A DNA stretch of 64,000 nt from Sandaracinaceae bacterium. Its GTDB lineage: Bacteria; Myxococcota_A; Polyangia; Polyangiales; Houyiibacteriaceae. The notes beneath the pieces are model-generated. The model did no database searches and had not been told where the DNA came from. It worked only from the letters and a program-made list of their open reading frames with translations. Position 1 is the stretch's first letter. Every line of letters starts with the position of its first letter. The DNA lies in NCBI GenBank assembly GCA_020633075.1, contig JACKEI010000002.1, forward strand, positions 124,001-188,000, in the 5' to 3' direction. The position numbers and the translations under genes are program-made. This document shows, one piece after another, positions 37,213 through 45,964 of this stretch.

Positions 37213-37254
37213 CCGGAAAGCGCGCGTGAGTTGGGGACTACGCGCAGGAGGGGT

Positions 37255-38166
37255 TCAGCCCCGCCGGGTGGTGCGTTGCTTCCGTGCCTCTCGACGAATG
37301 CGTGCCGCCACCTCGAGGGCGCTCGCCGCCAGCGGCCGGTCCCGACTGGAGCAGAGCACGCTCTCGCGCCGCAGCCCGGAGCCGCGCAGCCTGGTCGTAC
37401 AGAGCCGCCCAGCGCGCAGCTCGTCCTGCACGGCGCGGGCAGGCAGCAGGGTGTGCCCCAGCCCGCGGCTCACGAGGTCGCTCAGCAGTCGCAGGCTGTT
37501 CGCCTCCACGACCACGTCGAGCACCAGCCCGAGCCGCAGCGCGTGCAGCTCGAGCAGCGCCCGGAGGCCGTGCTGGCGAGCGGGCAGGATCAGCGGCAGC
37601 CCCAGCGCTTCGCGCAGCGAGACGGGCCCGCCCTCGCTGCCCGGCTGCTGAGAGGGGCGGCTGACCAACGCCAGCTCTTCGCGGAACAGGGGCTCCGTGT
37701 GCAGCTGCGCGCTGGCCACCGGGTGATACAGCACGCCGAGGTCGAGCTCGCCGCGCAGCAGCCCCTCACGGATCTCGCCAGTCAGCGCGACAGACACACA
37801 GAGCTTCACCTCCGGGTGCTCGCTCCGCATCTGCGCCACGACCTCTCCCGCGAGCTCGACGCCCACGCTCGGAGGAGTGGCCAGGCGGACCTCGCCGCGC
37901 AGCACGCCGCTGTCGGCCGCCAGGTCCTGCGCGAGGCGGTCCAGCTCGCCCACCAGCGGCGCTGCTCGACGGCGCAGCTCCGCCCCGGCGGGGGTCAGGG
38001 CCACACCGCGTCCTGTGCGCCGGAAGAGCGCCACCCCCAAGCTGGCCTCCAGCTCGCGCAGCCGACGGCTCAGCGCGGGTTGGGTGACATGTAGACGCTC
38101 GGCCGCCCGGCTCTGGCTGCCGAGCTCCGCCACGTGCAGGAAGGCGTGCAGTTGGTCGATGTTCAA
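37255..38166 (-). CDS. LysR-family transcriptional regulator
   Basis: A 303-residue LysR-type regulator. The N-terminal winged helix-turn-helix (about 1-60) is clear: MNIDQLHAFLHVAELGSQSR, then RLHVTQPALSRRLRELEASL and LFRRTGRGVALTPAG. A linker helix and a two-lobe effector-binding domain (about 90-295) follow, beginning LRGEVRLATPPSVG. It is divergent from the EamA transporter at 38270, with an inverted-repeat LysR box between them, so it probably controls that transporter and itself. The effector is unknown. Confidence 0.93.
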   Translation of the reverse strand: MNIDQLHAFLHVAELGSQSRAAERLHVTQPALSRRLRELEASLGVALFRRTGRGVALTPAGAELRRRAAPLVGELDRLAQDLAADSGVLRGEVRLATPPSVGVELAGEVVAQMRSEHPEVKLCVSVALTGEIREGLLRGELDLGVLYHPVASAQLHTEPLFREELALVSRPSQQPGSEGGPVSLREALGLPLILPARQHGLRALLELHALRLGLVLDVVVEANSLRLLSDLVSRGLGHTLLPARAVQDELRAGRLCTTRLRGSGLRRESVLCSSRDRPLAASALEVAARIRREARKQRTTRRG

Positions 38167-38196
38167 AGGCGCTCTCCGCGGCCGAGTATCTCAAGA

Positions 38197-38213
38197 TATG
38201 CTACATGCGCATA
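38197..38213. promoter_or_regulatory. Candidate LysR-type operator
   Basis: TATGC-N7-GCATA is a 5-bp inverted repeat containing the classic T-N11-A spacing (T38199, A38211). It lies 30 bases before the lysR start and 56 bases before the transporter start, in an A/T-richer stretch. Confidence 0.5.
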
Positions 38214-38269
38214 GCTGATAGGAGCTTCTTTCGTTGGACGCATGACATGGCGGCCGGCATGGTGGAGCC

Positions 38270-39274
38270 ATGGTCGCCCCCGCTCCCGCCCCCTCTGCCG
38301 TCTCGTCCCACCAGGGCGCGCTCTTCGTCCTCCTCGCGACCTGCTTGTTCGCGTTCAAGGGCATCCTCGCGCGCGTGGTGCTCGGGACCGGGATCAGCGT
38401 CGTGGCCGTCGTCTCGCTGCGTGTTCTGCTGGCGACGCCGCTCTACGTGGGGGTCGCGCTGCTCTTGGCCCGGCGTGCGCCGCAGGCACCCAGCAGCCGC
38501 CGCGCGCGCGTCGAGGCCATGGTCGCGGGGGCCTTCTTCCTCTTCGCCGCGGGCTGCGACTTCAGCGCCATCGACCGCATCGGCGCAGGTCCCTCGCGAG
38601 TCATCCTGTTTTCGTTTCCCGGCTTCGTGCTGCTCATCGAGGCCGCGCGCACCAGGGCTTGGCCGCGCCGCCTGGAGGTGCTCACCTTCGCGGTGGCCTG
38701 GGTGGGGCTCGTCGGCGTGGCGGCCCCGGAGGGCCCCCGAGCGCTCGCTAGCAAGGACCTCAGCGGGGTCCTGTTCGCCCTCTGCGGCGCCGTGTCCTAC
38801 GCCATCTTCCTCACCGCCAGTCAGCGCAGCATGCGCTCACTCGGGTCCGTGCGCTTCACCGCGTACTCCAACATCGGGACCTTCGTCGCGCTCTTGGCGG
38901 CGCTGCCCTTCGTGGTGTCCCCGACCGACCTGGACGTGAACCCCACGGGCTTCGCGTGGCTGACCGTGATGGTGGTCGCCTGCACGGTGTTGCCCTTCTT
39001 CCTGCTCTCCTCCGGGATCGAGCGCGCGGGGGCGGGGCCCGCCAGCCTGCTGACGCTGGTCGGCCCGCCCATTACCGTGGTGGCCGCCTACGCCCTGCTC
39101 GGAGAGCGGCTGACGCCCGTGCAGATCGCTGGCGCCGCGCTGGTGCTGGGCTCCATCTCGTCGCTCAAGCTCAGCGACGCCCGCCGCGCCCGCCTGGCTC
39201 AGCGCCGGCTCGACCTCGCGGGGAGCACGCACCCCGCAGCACAGGCGGCTCCCGCCGGCCACGCGCGAGCGTGA
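38270..39274 (+). CDS. EamA/DMT-family transporter
   Basis: A 334-residue drug/metabolite transporter with about ten membrane helices in two EamA repeats. Repeat 1 (about 15-150) starts GALFVLLATCLFAFKGILAR and ends at AWVGLVGVAAPEGP. Repeat 2 (about 160-300) starts VLFALCGAVSYAIFLTAS and ends AGAALVLGSISSLKL. The family exports amino acids, nucleosides or other metabolites across the inner membrane. The ATG at 38270 is just behind GGAG. Divergent placement with the LysR gene suggests regulated export of the LysR effector. Confidence 0.92.
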   Translation: MVAPAPAPSAVSSHQGALFVLLATCLFAFKGILARVVLGTGISVVAVVSLRVLLATPLYVGVALLLARRAPQAPSSRRARVEAMVAGAFFLFAAGCDFSAIDRIGAGPSRVILFSFPGFVLLIEAARTRAWPRRLEVLTFAVAWVGLVGVAAPEGPRALASKDLSGVLFALCGAVSYAIFLTASQRSMRSLGSVRFTAYSNIGTFVALLAALPFVVSPTDLDVNPTGFAWLTVMVVACTVLPFFLLSSGIERAGAGPASLLTLVGPPITVVAAYALLGERLTPVQIAGAALVLGSISSLKLSDARRARLAQRRLDLAGSTHPAAQAAPAGHARA

Positions 39275-39361
39275 GGCCGTCCCAGAGCCGCTCGGGGTGC
39301 GGGCCCCCGGAAGTGGGCTGCTCCCACGGCACGCCCGCCCGCCGCGTGAGCCTGTTGCAGG

Positions 39362-40432
39362 TCAGGCGCGCGGGTCGCGTCGCGCCTTGAGCTCGTCCAC
39401 CACCGCGCGCACGTCCTGGGCTCGCTCGCGCGGCATGACCAGCAGCGCGTCCTCGGTCTCGACCACCACCAGGTCATGGACGCCCACCAGGGCCACGAGC
39501 TTGCCGCTGGGCGCGCTCACGTAGCAGCCCGTCGAGTCCACCATCACGGCCTCGGCCCGTGTCGCGTTCCCCTGCTCGTCCTTACTGGCCAGCTCGTACG
39601 CGGTGGTCCAGCTGCCGAGGTCGCTCCAGCCGAAGCTGCCTGGCACGACGGCGATGCGCTCGGCGCGCTCCATGATGCCGTGGTCGAAGCTGACGCTCTC
39701 GAGGGTGCCGTAGGTCGCCGCCACCAGGGCCTGCTCGCGCCCCTCGTGCGCGGCCGCGTCGTACTCCTCGAGGCGCGCGGCGAGAGCCGGGAGCTGACGC
39801 GCCACCTCCCCCAGCACGGCGTCGGCGCGGAAGAAGAACATCCCGCTGTTCCACACGAAGCCGCCGCTCGCGAGGAACTCCTCCGCGCGCGCCAGCTCCG
39901 GCTTCTCGACGAAGCGCTTGACGTCGAAGACCCCCGCGTCGCGTGCGCCGCCCAGCTCGATGTAGCCGTAGCCCGTCTCCGGGCGCGTCGGCTCGATCCC
40001 CACCGTCACCAGCGCGCCGTCCTCGGCGGCGGCGAGCGCGGTGGTCAGGACCGCGCGGTAGGCGTCTTCCGCGCCGATGTGGTGGTCTGCCGGGAGCACC
40101 ATCATGAGGGCGTCCGGATCACGGCGCCGCACGTGCGCAGCGGCCCAGCCCACGCAGGGCGCGGTGTTGCGACCCATGGGTTCGGCGAGGATGTTCGCGC
40201 GCGGCACCTGCGGCAGCTCGGCGGCGGTCGCCTCGGCAAGCAGCTCCGAGGTCACGATGAGCACGCGCTCGCTGGGAACGAGCGGGGCAATGCGCGCCAC
40301 CGTCTCGGCGATGAGCGAGAGGTCACCGCCCGCCAGCGGCAGGAGCTGTTTGGGACGGGTCCCGCGCGAGGCAGGCCAAAAGCGTGTGCCGGAGCCTCCG
40401 GCCATGATGACGGCGTAGACGGTGCGAGACAT
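39362..40432 (-). CDS. manC: Mannose-1-phosphate guanylyltransferase
   Basis: The enzyme makes GDP-mannose from mannose-1-phosphate and GTP. The 356-residue chain has the nucleotide-binding signature YAVIMAGGSGTRFWPASR, the PKQLLPL loop, LPADHHIG, and FVEKPELARAEEFL with WNSGMFFFRAD. It is the single-domain form without the phosphomannose-isomerase cupin. The ATG at 40432 begins right before the Rossmann strand, with GGAG upstream. It lies 20 bases after uppP in the same direction, so both may be one unit serving envelope polysaccharide synthesis together with the phosphomannomutase at 33827. Confidence 0.93.
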   Translation of the reverse strand: MSRTVYAVIMAGGSGTRFWPASRGTRPKQLLPLAGGDLSLIAETVARIAPLVPSERVLIVTSELLAEATAAELPQVPRANILAEPMGRNTAPCVGWAAAHVRRRDPDALMMVLPADHHIGAEDAYRAVLTTALAAAEDGALVTVGIEPTRPETGYGYIELGGARDAGVFDVKRFVEKPELARAEEFLASGGFVWNSGMFFFRADAVLGEVARQLPALAARLEEYDAAAHEGREQALVAATYGTLESVSFDHGIMERAERIAVVPGSFGWSDLGSWTTAYELASKDEQGNATRAEAVMVDSTGCYVSAPSGKLVALVGVHDLVVVETEDALLVMPRERAQDVRAVVDELKARRDPRA

Positions 40433-40451
40433 GGGAGAACTCCGAAGGTCG

Positions 40452-41249
40452 CTAGGACAGGAAGAGCAGCACCGCGAGCGGCACCAGGTAGAGCGCGAAC
40501 ATGAACAGGTTGCCGCGGTGGACGACGCCACGCAGCAAGAGCAGGCTTCCGTAACCCGAGACGAAGGCGACCAGCCCGCCCAGCAGCGCCGGCAGGCCGA
40601 GGGCACCCAGGGCTTCGGGGTGGCGCAGCTCGAGCAGCATGGCCCCGGCCACCGCCGGCAGCGAGAGCAGGAAGCTGAAGCGGAAGGCGGCGGCGCCGCT
40701 CAGGCCCAAGAGCATGGCGGCCGCGATCGTGGAGCCGCTGCGCGTGAGGCCGGGCAACACGGCGAGCCCCTGCACGACGCCGATCGCGAAGGCCTGCGGC
40801 AGCGTGGGTGTGGTCTCTTCGCCGCGCCCCAGACGCGTCAGCAGCACGGCGATGGCGGAGCCCATCAGGCATGCGCCGACGACCTGCGGGTCGTGCGCAT
40901 AGGCCTCCACAGGCCCCTTGAGTAGGAGCCCAATCAGCGCCGTGGGGACCGACGCCACCAGCACGGCCAGCACCAGCTTCCCGGAGTCCGAGGCCCGCAG
41001 CAGCGCAGGCTCACCGCGCAGGCGCAGCACGTCACGCGCCACGGTGGCGAGGTCGCCGCGGAAGGCGACCAGCGTCGCGAGCAGGGTGCCGGCGTGCAGC
41101 ACCACGCTCAGCGTGAGCGGGGCGTCTCCCATGCCGAAGAGGCGCTCACCAATCGCGATGTGCCCACTGCTGGAGACAGGAAGGAATTCCGTCATGCCTT
41201 GGATCAGGCCGAGCGCGACGGTCTTGAGCGTGTCGAGGGCAGCGAGCAC
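40452..41249 (-). CDS. uppP: Undecaprenyl-diphosphatase
   Basis: UppP (BacA) dephosphorylates undecaprenyl diphosphate to recycle the lipid carrier for peptidoglycan and polysaccharide synthesis. The 265-residue membrane protein has both active-site signatures: GMTEFLPVSSSGHI near the N-terminus and PGLTRSGSTIAAA at about 165-178, among about eight membrane helices. It starts with GTG at 41249. Loss or overproduction of this family changes bacitracin sensitivity. It shares direction with manC. Confidence 0.95.
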   Translation of the reverse strand: MLAALDTLKTVALGLIQGMTEFLPVSSSGHIAIGERLFGMGDAPLTLSVVLHAGTLLATLVAFRGDLATVARDVLRLRGEPALLRASDSGKLVLAVLVASVPTALIGLLLKGPVEAYAHDPQVVGACLMGSAIAVLLTRLGRGEETTPTLPQAFAIGVVQGLAVLPGLTRSGSTIAAAMLLGLSGAAAFRFSFLLSLPAVAGAMLLELRHPEALGALGLPALLGGLVAFVSGYGSLLLLRGVVHRGNLFMFALYLVPLAVLLFLS

Positions 41250-41254
41250 GCGGG

Positions 41255-41260
41255 GTGGTA
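41255..41260 (-). promoter_or_regulatory. Possible start-proximal -10 box of uppP
   Basis: TACCAC on the minus strand ends five bases before the GTG start. The last base is not T and the spacing is tight, so this is a weaker member of the start-proximal set. Confidence 0.3.
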
Positions 41261-41309
41261 GCAGCGTGGGCCGGTGGCGGCCACACGGCCGCCTCCCGAT
41301 GGGCGCGAG

Positions 41310-42317
41310 CTACTCCGAGCCTTGCAGGGCCGCGTGCACGGTCATGGCGGTCTCGTAGGACACCACCCGCGAGAGGCTGCTGGGGAGCTCGACGACGCCG
41401 GGCAGGGCGCGCGCGAGGCAGGGCTCGAACCCCTCCTGGGCGAGCGACTGGGCGTCCAGCTCCAGCTCGGCTGGGTAGGTGTCGTAGCTGCCCATGTCGC
41501 GCAGACGCGAGAAGAAGCGTACCTGGAAGCCGGCGCTGGCCTCTTGCTCGTGACGCACCTCCCAGTCCTGCAGGAAGCAGTCTTGCGCAGCGGCGCGCGC
41601 GGCGTCCCCTTGCAGCGCGGCCACGATCGGGTCGAAGGCGCGGCTCTCGAGGGGGGTGACCTCGAAGGTGACCTGCACACGGTTGGGGTCGGGCCGGGCT
41701 GGCGCCTCCGTGAAATAGCGCTCGGGTGGCTCCGGGAGATCGAAGGCGGCCAGGTTCAGGCCGTCGTAGCGCATGCGTCCGAGCGCCCCGATCACGCGAG
41801 CGCGCAGCGGGTCGCCAGGCAGCGTGCCCCGCAGGCAGCGATCCGCCATGCGCGCGGCTCGTTCACGCGCGTCGGCCTGCAGAGTAGCGATCAGCATGGA
41901 GTGTGCTGCCCGGCACAGCGTCGCCCCGGGCGGGGTCACCGAGGCCGCGTCGAAGGCCTCGATGGCCTGCACGTAGGTGTCTGCCGCGCCGGATGGGTCG
42001 CCCGCCTCAGCTTGCTGGGCCGCTGCAACGCTGAGCAGCTCCGCGCGCACGCAGGTCCGAGCGGCGACGCACACGGCGCCCGAGCAGACCTGGTCCGCGG
42101 CGCAGTCGCGCGGGCCCGCGCAGGTGGCACCGGGGATACGCGGCGGGGTGGCCGTGCCCTCTTCCGGAGACGAGAACACCGGGTCTGGGTTGCTGGGCCG
42201 CAGCTCACAGGCGCTGCTGCCCAGTAGCAGCACGGCCAACCAGGCCGCCTGACGGTGAGCGAGCGGTCTGCGGGCGCTGCGAGGGTTGTGCGGGCGGGAC
42301 GGGGGGAGGGTGGGCAA
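41310..42317 (-). CDS. Predicted lipoprotein of unknown function
   Basis: The protein has a lipoprotein signal ending AVLLLGSSAC, followed by a Pro/Ser linker, a Cys-rich segment (GATCAGPRDCAADQVCSGAVC) like small disulfide modules in myxobacterial surface proteins, then helical and beta regions to the end. I do not recognise a functional family. The start is uncertain: no ATG precedes the signal peptide, the frame is open to a TTG at 42374, and I prefer the TTG at 42317 (335 residues) because a TATGGT box lies 27 bases upstream (42345-42350, minus strand). The gene is divergent from the MCE-domain gene. Confidence 0.65.
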   Translation of the reverse strand: MPTLPPSRPHNPRSARRPLAHRQAAWLAVLLLGSSACELRPSNPDPVFSSPEEGTATPPRIPGATCAGPRDCAADQVCSGAVCVAARTCVRAELLSVAAAQQAEAGDPSGAADTYVQAIEAFDAASVTPPGATLCRAAHSMLIATLQADARERAARMADRCLRGTLPGDPLRARVIGALGRMRYDGLNLAAFDLPEPPERYFTEAPARPDPNRVQVTFEVTPLESRAFDPIVAALQGDAARAAAQDCFLQDWEVRHEQEASAGFQVRFFSRLRDMGSYDTYPAELELDAQSLAQEGFEPCLARALPGVVELPSSLSRVVSYETAMTVHAALQGSE

Positions 42318-42458
42318 CGGACTTCCGTGGGCGGGCGTTGGGCCACCATACGAGCGCCCGAGCAATCTGGTCAACCACGACGGCGCGGCCGGGCCCGCCG
42401 CTCAGGCATTTTCTGTCTCCGAACGGCGGGTCTTTGCACCTCGGTGCCAGTTTTCGGC

Positions 42459-42464
42459 TAGGAT
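42459..42464 (+). promoter_or_regulatory. -10 box of the MCE-domain gene
   Basis: TAGGAT ends 12 bases before the ATG at 42477, leaving at most a leader of a few bases. Its GGAT could also serve as a weak ribosome site. Confidence 0.35.
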
Positions 42465-42476
42465 GCCCCGGCATCG

Positions 42477-43952
42477 ATGCAAGAGACCTGGAAGGCGGCC
42501 CGCGTAGGCCTGATGGTAGTCGTCGGCACGATCGTGGCCATCGCCGTGTACCGGTACGTCGACGAGCGCTCGAGCGACGGCGACGGGTACCACGTCTACG
42601 CGATGTTCGACGACGTCCAGGGACTCATCCCCAAGTCGCGCGTGCTCATCGCGGGCATCCCCGTCGGGTACATCGACACCATTCGTCTGGACGGCAACCG
42701 CGCGCGCGTCGACATCCGCATCAACAGCGACGTGGTGTTGTACGAGGACGCGCGCATCGCCATGCGGAGCGCGTCGCTGCTGGGCGAGAAGCTCCTGGTC
42801 ATCAACCCCGGCAGCGTGACCGAGCCGGAGCTCCCTGACGGCGGCCAGATCCTGGAGGCGCGCGAGCCCACCTCCATGGATGCCATCCTCGAGACGGTCA
42901 GTGAGATCGCCACCAACGTCCGAGACGTCAGCGTCCAGATGCAGCGCTCGTTCGGCACCGATGAAGCAGGCGAGCGCATGCAGAGCGCCCTGCTCAACCT
43001 GAGCGAGGCCCTCGAGGCGGTGAACCGCACGATCCAGTCCAACGAGGCCGTGGTCGGCAACACCCTCCGCAACGTCGAGGGCATCACCGACGCGGCGGGT
43101 CCCCGCCTGATTCGCATCCTGGACAACGTGGAGTCCGCGACCCGCAACCTCGAGCAGGTCATCGACGAGCGCCGCCCCGACATCGACCGCGCGGTGGGCG
43201 AGGCGGACGACACGGTGGCGTCCATCCATCGGGCTTCGGAAGAGCTCGAGCGCGTGCTGGCAGACGTGCGTCAGGTCACGGACCGCACCGCGCGCGGCGA
43301 GGGCATGGTCGGGCGCCTCACCTCGGACGAGACGCTCATCGACGAGGTGGAGGGCATCGCCGAGGGTCTGGGCGACATCGTCGGCGGCATCGGGCGCCTC
43401 CAGACCATCCTCGAGATCCGCAGCGAGTACAACATGCTCGCGAACACCTTCAAGACGTACTTCTCGCTCCGGCTCCAGCCGCGCGAGAGCCGCTACTTCT
43501 TGATCCAGGTCGTGGACGACCCGCGTGGCCAGGAGCGCACCCGCCGCGAGACGGTGTTCCAGAACCCTGCCGGCAGCGAAGACCCGCCGGTCTACACGCG
43601 CACGACGATCACGCGCTCGGACGCGCTGCGCTTCACGATCATGCTCGCCAAGCGGGTGTCCATCGCGACCTTCCGCGTCGGCATCATGGAGTCCACGGGC
43701 GGCCTCGGCCTCGACCTGCACCTGCTGGACGACCGCTTCGAGTTCAACCTCGACGCGTTCGCCATCGGCGTCCAAGCGCTGCCCCGCCTGCGCGCGCGCC
43801 TGAACTTCGAGCTGGTGAGTCGCTTCTGGCTCGTGGCCGGCGTGGACGACGCCCTCAACGGCACCCGCGACGTCTTCCTGGGTCTCATGCTGCGCTTCAA
43901 CGACGACGACCTGAAGAGCATCCTGCCCTTTGCTGGGGGCATGCGGCCGTGA
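42477..43952 (+). CDS. MCE/MlaD-family lipid-transport protein with an extended C-terminal domain
   Basis: A 491-residue protein with one N-terminal membrane segment (GLMVVVGTIVAIAVYRYV, about 10-28) and one MCE domain (about 38-125: YHVYAMFDDVQGLIPKSRV, then ARIAMRSASLLGEKLLVINPG). A long amphipathic helical stretch (about 150-320) could form a periplasmic needle, as in MCE lipid tunnels. The last ~170 residues alternate short polar strands (ESRYFLIQVVD, GLGLDLHLLDDRFEFNLDAF, DVFLGLMLRF) and look like a beta-barrel or outer-membrane contact region. No permease or ATPase of an Mla system is beside it. It overlaps the EI24 protein gene (GTGA). Confidence 0.85.
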   Translation: MQETWKAARVGLMVVVGTIVAIAVYRYVDERSSDGDGYHVYAMFDDVQGLIPKSRVLIAGIPVGYIDTIRLDGNRARVDIRINSDVVLYEDARIAMRSASLLGEKLLVINPGSVTEPELPDGGQILEAREPTSMDAILETVSEIATNVRDVSVQMQRSFGTDEAGERMQSALLNLSEALEAVNRTIQSNEAVVGNTLRNVEGITDAAGPRLIRILDNVESATRNLEQVIDERRPDIDRAVGEADDTVASIHRASEELERVLADVRQVTDRTARGEGMVGRLTSDETLIDEVEGIAEGLGDIVGGIGRLQTILEIRSEYNMLANTFKTYFSLRLQPRESRYFLIQVVDDPRGQERTRRETVFQNPAGSEDPPVYTRTTITRSDALRFTIMLAKRVSIATFRVGIMESTGGLGLDLHLLDDRFEFNLDAFAIGVQALPRLRARLNFELVSRFWLVAGVDDALNGTRDVFLGLMLRFNDDDLKSILPFAGGMRP

Positions 43953-44827
43953 CGTCCGAGCCGCCCGTCGTCCAGAAGGTCGTCGGGGTGGTGAAGGGGG
44001 TGGCGGCCGTCCCCGCCCGGCTCACCCTCGGCTTCTTTGCGGGCTTTCGCTACCCGTTTCGCGGGGCGCGCTTCGTCTACCTGCAGCACCCCGGGCTGGT
44101 GCGCTTCTGGATCTTCCCCATCCTGATCACCTCCGTGCTGCTCACGGTGGTCTTCTATCAGCTCGGCACCCACCACCAGGCCTGGACCGAGGCCATCTGG
44201 GCCAGCCCGACCGGCGACGGACTGTGGGGCTGGGTGAAGCGCGCCGTCCACGCCGTGTTCGACTGGGGGCTGACCTTCGTGCTCGGCGCGGCGGCCTTGC
44301 TGGTGGTCGCGGCTCTGGCAAGCATCATCGCCGCGCCCTTCAACGACCTCCTCAGCGAAGAGGTCGAGCGACGCGAGACCGGTGTCGGTGGCCCTCCCTT
44401 CACGCTCGGGGCGCTGCTGCGGGACACGGTCCGAACGGTGCGAGTCGAGGTCACCAAGCTGGTGATCTACGCGTGCGTGATGGTGCCCATGTTCATCCTG
44501 CAGTTCTTGATCCCCGTGGTCGGGGCGCTGCTGTACACGGCGTTCGGCCTCGTCTTCACCGCGACGTACTTTGCGGTCGACTACGTGGACTGGCCGGCCA
44601 CCCGGCGCGGCTACGGCGTGCGGCGCCGCGCCGCGCTCGTGCGGGAGCGCTTCTTGCCCATGCTGGGCTTCGGCGCGGGCGTGTACCTCTTCCTCATGAT
44701 CCCGTTGGTGAACCTCCTCTTCATGCCTGCGGCCGTGGCCGGCGGGACCCTGCTCTTTCTCGACCTCGAGCGCGAAGGGGCGTCGCCGGAGGAGGCCGCA
44801 CCAGCCCCTGCAGCCCCAGAGGCGTGA
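43949..44827 (+). CDS. EI24-domain (CysZ-like) membrane protein
   Basis: A 292-residue inner-membrane protein of the EI24/CysZ family. It begins after a short head with GFRYPFRGARFVYLQHPGLV, the conserved entry, then a first membrane pair (FWIFPILITSVLLTVVFYQ), a pair around VLGAAALLVVAALASIIAAP with NDLLSEEVER, and later helices (VYACVMVPMFILQFLIPVVG-like and FLMIPLVNLLFMPAAVAGG). CysZ imports sulfate, but no cys genes are near and other members have unknown roles. The start GTG overlaps the MCE gene stop, so a joint function in envelope lipid or ion handling is plausible but unproven. Confidence 0.85.
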   Translation: MTSEPPVVQKVVGVVKGVAAVPARLTLGFFAGFRYPFRGARFVYLQHPGLVRFWIFPILITSVLLTVVFYQLGTHHQAWTEAIWASPTGDGLWGWVKRAVHAVFDWGLTFVLGAAALLVVAALASIIAAPFNDLLSEEVERRETGVGGPPFTLGALLRDTVRTVRVEVTKLVIYACVMVPMFILQFLIPVVGALLYTAFGLVFTATYFAVDYVDWPATRRGYGVRRRAALVRERFLPMLGFGAGVYLFLMIPLVNLLFMPAAVAGGTLLFLDLEREGASPEEAAPAPAAPEA

Positions 44828-44901
44828 ATGCGTAGCGGGCTGTGGCGTCCAAGCCCTGCCCGACTGCTCCTCCACGGCCGAAGGGCGTGCCTGAAGGGTG
44901 C

Positions 44902-44934
44902 GTGTACCCGCCGTGCGTTGTGCGGCGGGTGCAC
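44902..44934 (+). terminator. Terminator after the MCE-EI24 operon
   Basis: A 12-bp stem with one G-T pair (GTGTACCCGCCG at 44902-44913 with CGGCGGGTGCAC at 44923-44934) and a 9-base loop, followed by GTATCCTGTTATT. A second hairpin (GGCCGG 44957-44962 with CCGGCC 44971-44976) lies just downstream. Confidence 0.55.
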
Positions 44935-45039
44935 GTATCCTGTTATTACTGACGCTGGCCGGTCCACTCCCCGGCCGGTGTGCCTTCACAACTTGCGCAG
45001 GACGCGCACTTGCCGTTGAATGCTGACCTCGGAGGTCTC

Positions 45040-45909
45040 ATGTCCATCACCAAGTCTACCCTCATCCGCGCGAGCATCGTTGCTCTCGGCCTGTCGACGC
45101 TGTTGCACGGCGGGGACGTGGACGCCCAGCGTCGTCGTCAGCGGGGCGCCCAGGGAGGCGGCCAACCCGCCGCGGCGCAGCGCGCCCGTGGTCGTCTCAG
45201 CCCGGCCATCGCGCCCTCGCTCAACGGCTTGCAGTGGGGCTGGTCGCGCCAGCGCACGTTGCGCTACCTGCGCGAGACCATCGAGGCCGAGTACCAGCCC
45301 CTCATTCGTGATGCGCCCGGCGCCATCGAGGAAGACAACGTGCGCGCCGAGATGGCGCGCGCCGTGCGCCGGATCATGGACAGCTACTTCGAGTTCAACG
45401 GCACCGTCAGCGGCCACGACTCCAACAACCTCCGCGGCGAGTTCACGCACAACAACCAAGAAGCCATGATGCAGCGTCGCACCGCCGAGTCCGACGACTA
45501 CTACTTCTTCATCCAGAACCGCCTGTGGAAGCAGTACCGGCAGTTCCTGCCGAGCATGGTGTCCGGGACCACCTTCGAGGACTTCGGCGCGCAGATGGTG
45601 GAGCGCTTTGGTCCGTCGCAGATTCAAGAGGGGCGGCTCTACGAGGAGATCGGCCGGGAGACGCGCTGGTACGAGTGGCGCGACCAGACCACGCGCCTGC
45701 GCTTCATCGACAACGGACACACCTACGCGCTGGTCTACGAGGACCTCGCGACCGTGGCCAACCTGTCGGCCCTCCGCCCTGTGGCCCCCCGGCAGCGCAA
45801 CCAGGGCCACGCCCTCGTGGACGCCGTGACCGTGGACCCGGACGCGGAGGTGCGCGACCCGCACGCCGACGTCGCCGACCGCATCTCCGGGACCCAGCGC
45901 GCGCAGTGA
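45040..45909 (+). CDS. Exported hypothetical protein
   Basis: A 289-residue protein with an N-terminal signal peptide (MSITKSTLIRASIVALGLST to about VDAQ at residue 30), so it is probably periplasmic or secreted. A basic Arg/Gln/Gly-rich stretch follows. The main domain (about 60-250) is rich in Tyr, Trp and charged residues (LQWGWSRQRTLRYLRETIEA, DDYYFFIQNRLWKQYRQFL, RLRFIDNGHTYALVYEDL). I do not recognise the family. The ATG at 45040 has a strong GGAGG four to five bases upstream, better than any alternative. A strong terminator follows, so it is a single-gene unit. Confidence 0.7.
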   Translation: MSITKSTLIRASIVALGLSTLLHGGDVDAQRRRQRGAQGGGQPAAAQRARGRLSPAIAPSLNGLQWGWSRQRTLRYLRETIEAEYQPLIRDAPGAIEEDNVRAEMARAVRRIMDSYFEFNGTVSGHDSNNLRGEFTHNNQEAMMQRRTAESDDYYFFIQNRLWKQYRQFLPSMVSGTTFEDFGAQMVERFGPSQIQEGRLYEEIGRETRWYEWRDQTTRLRFIDNGHTYALVYEDLATVANLSALRPVAPRQRNQGHALVDAVTVDPDAEVRDPHADVADRISGTQRAQ

Positions 45910-45964
45910 CGCCTTTGGGGCTCACGCCGGCTGTCTCGGCGTGTCCCCACCTCGGTGTGGTCGA

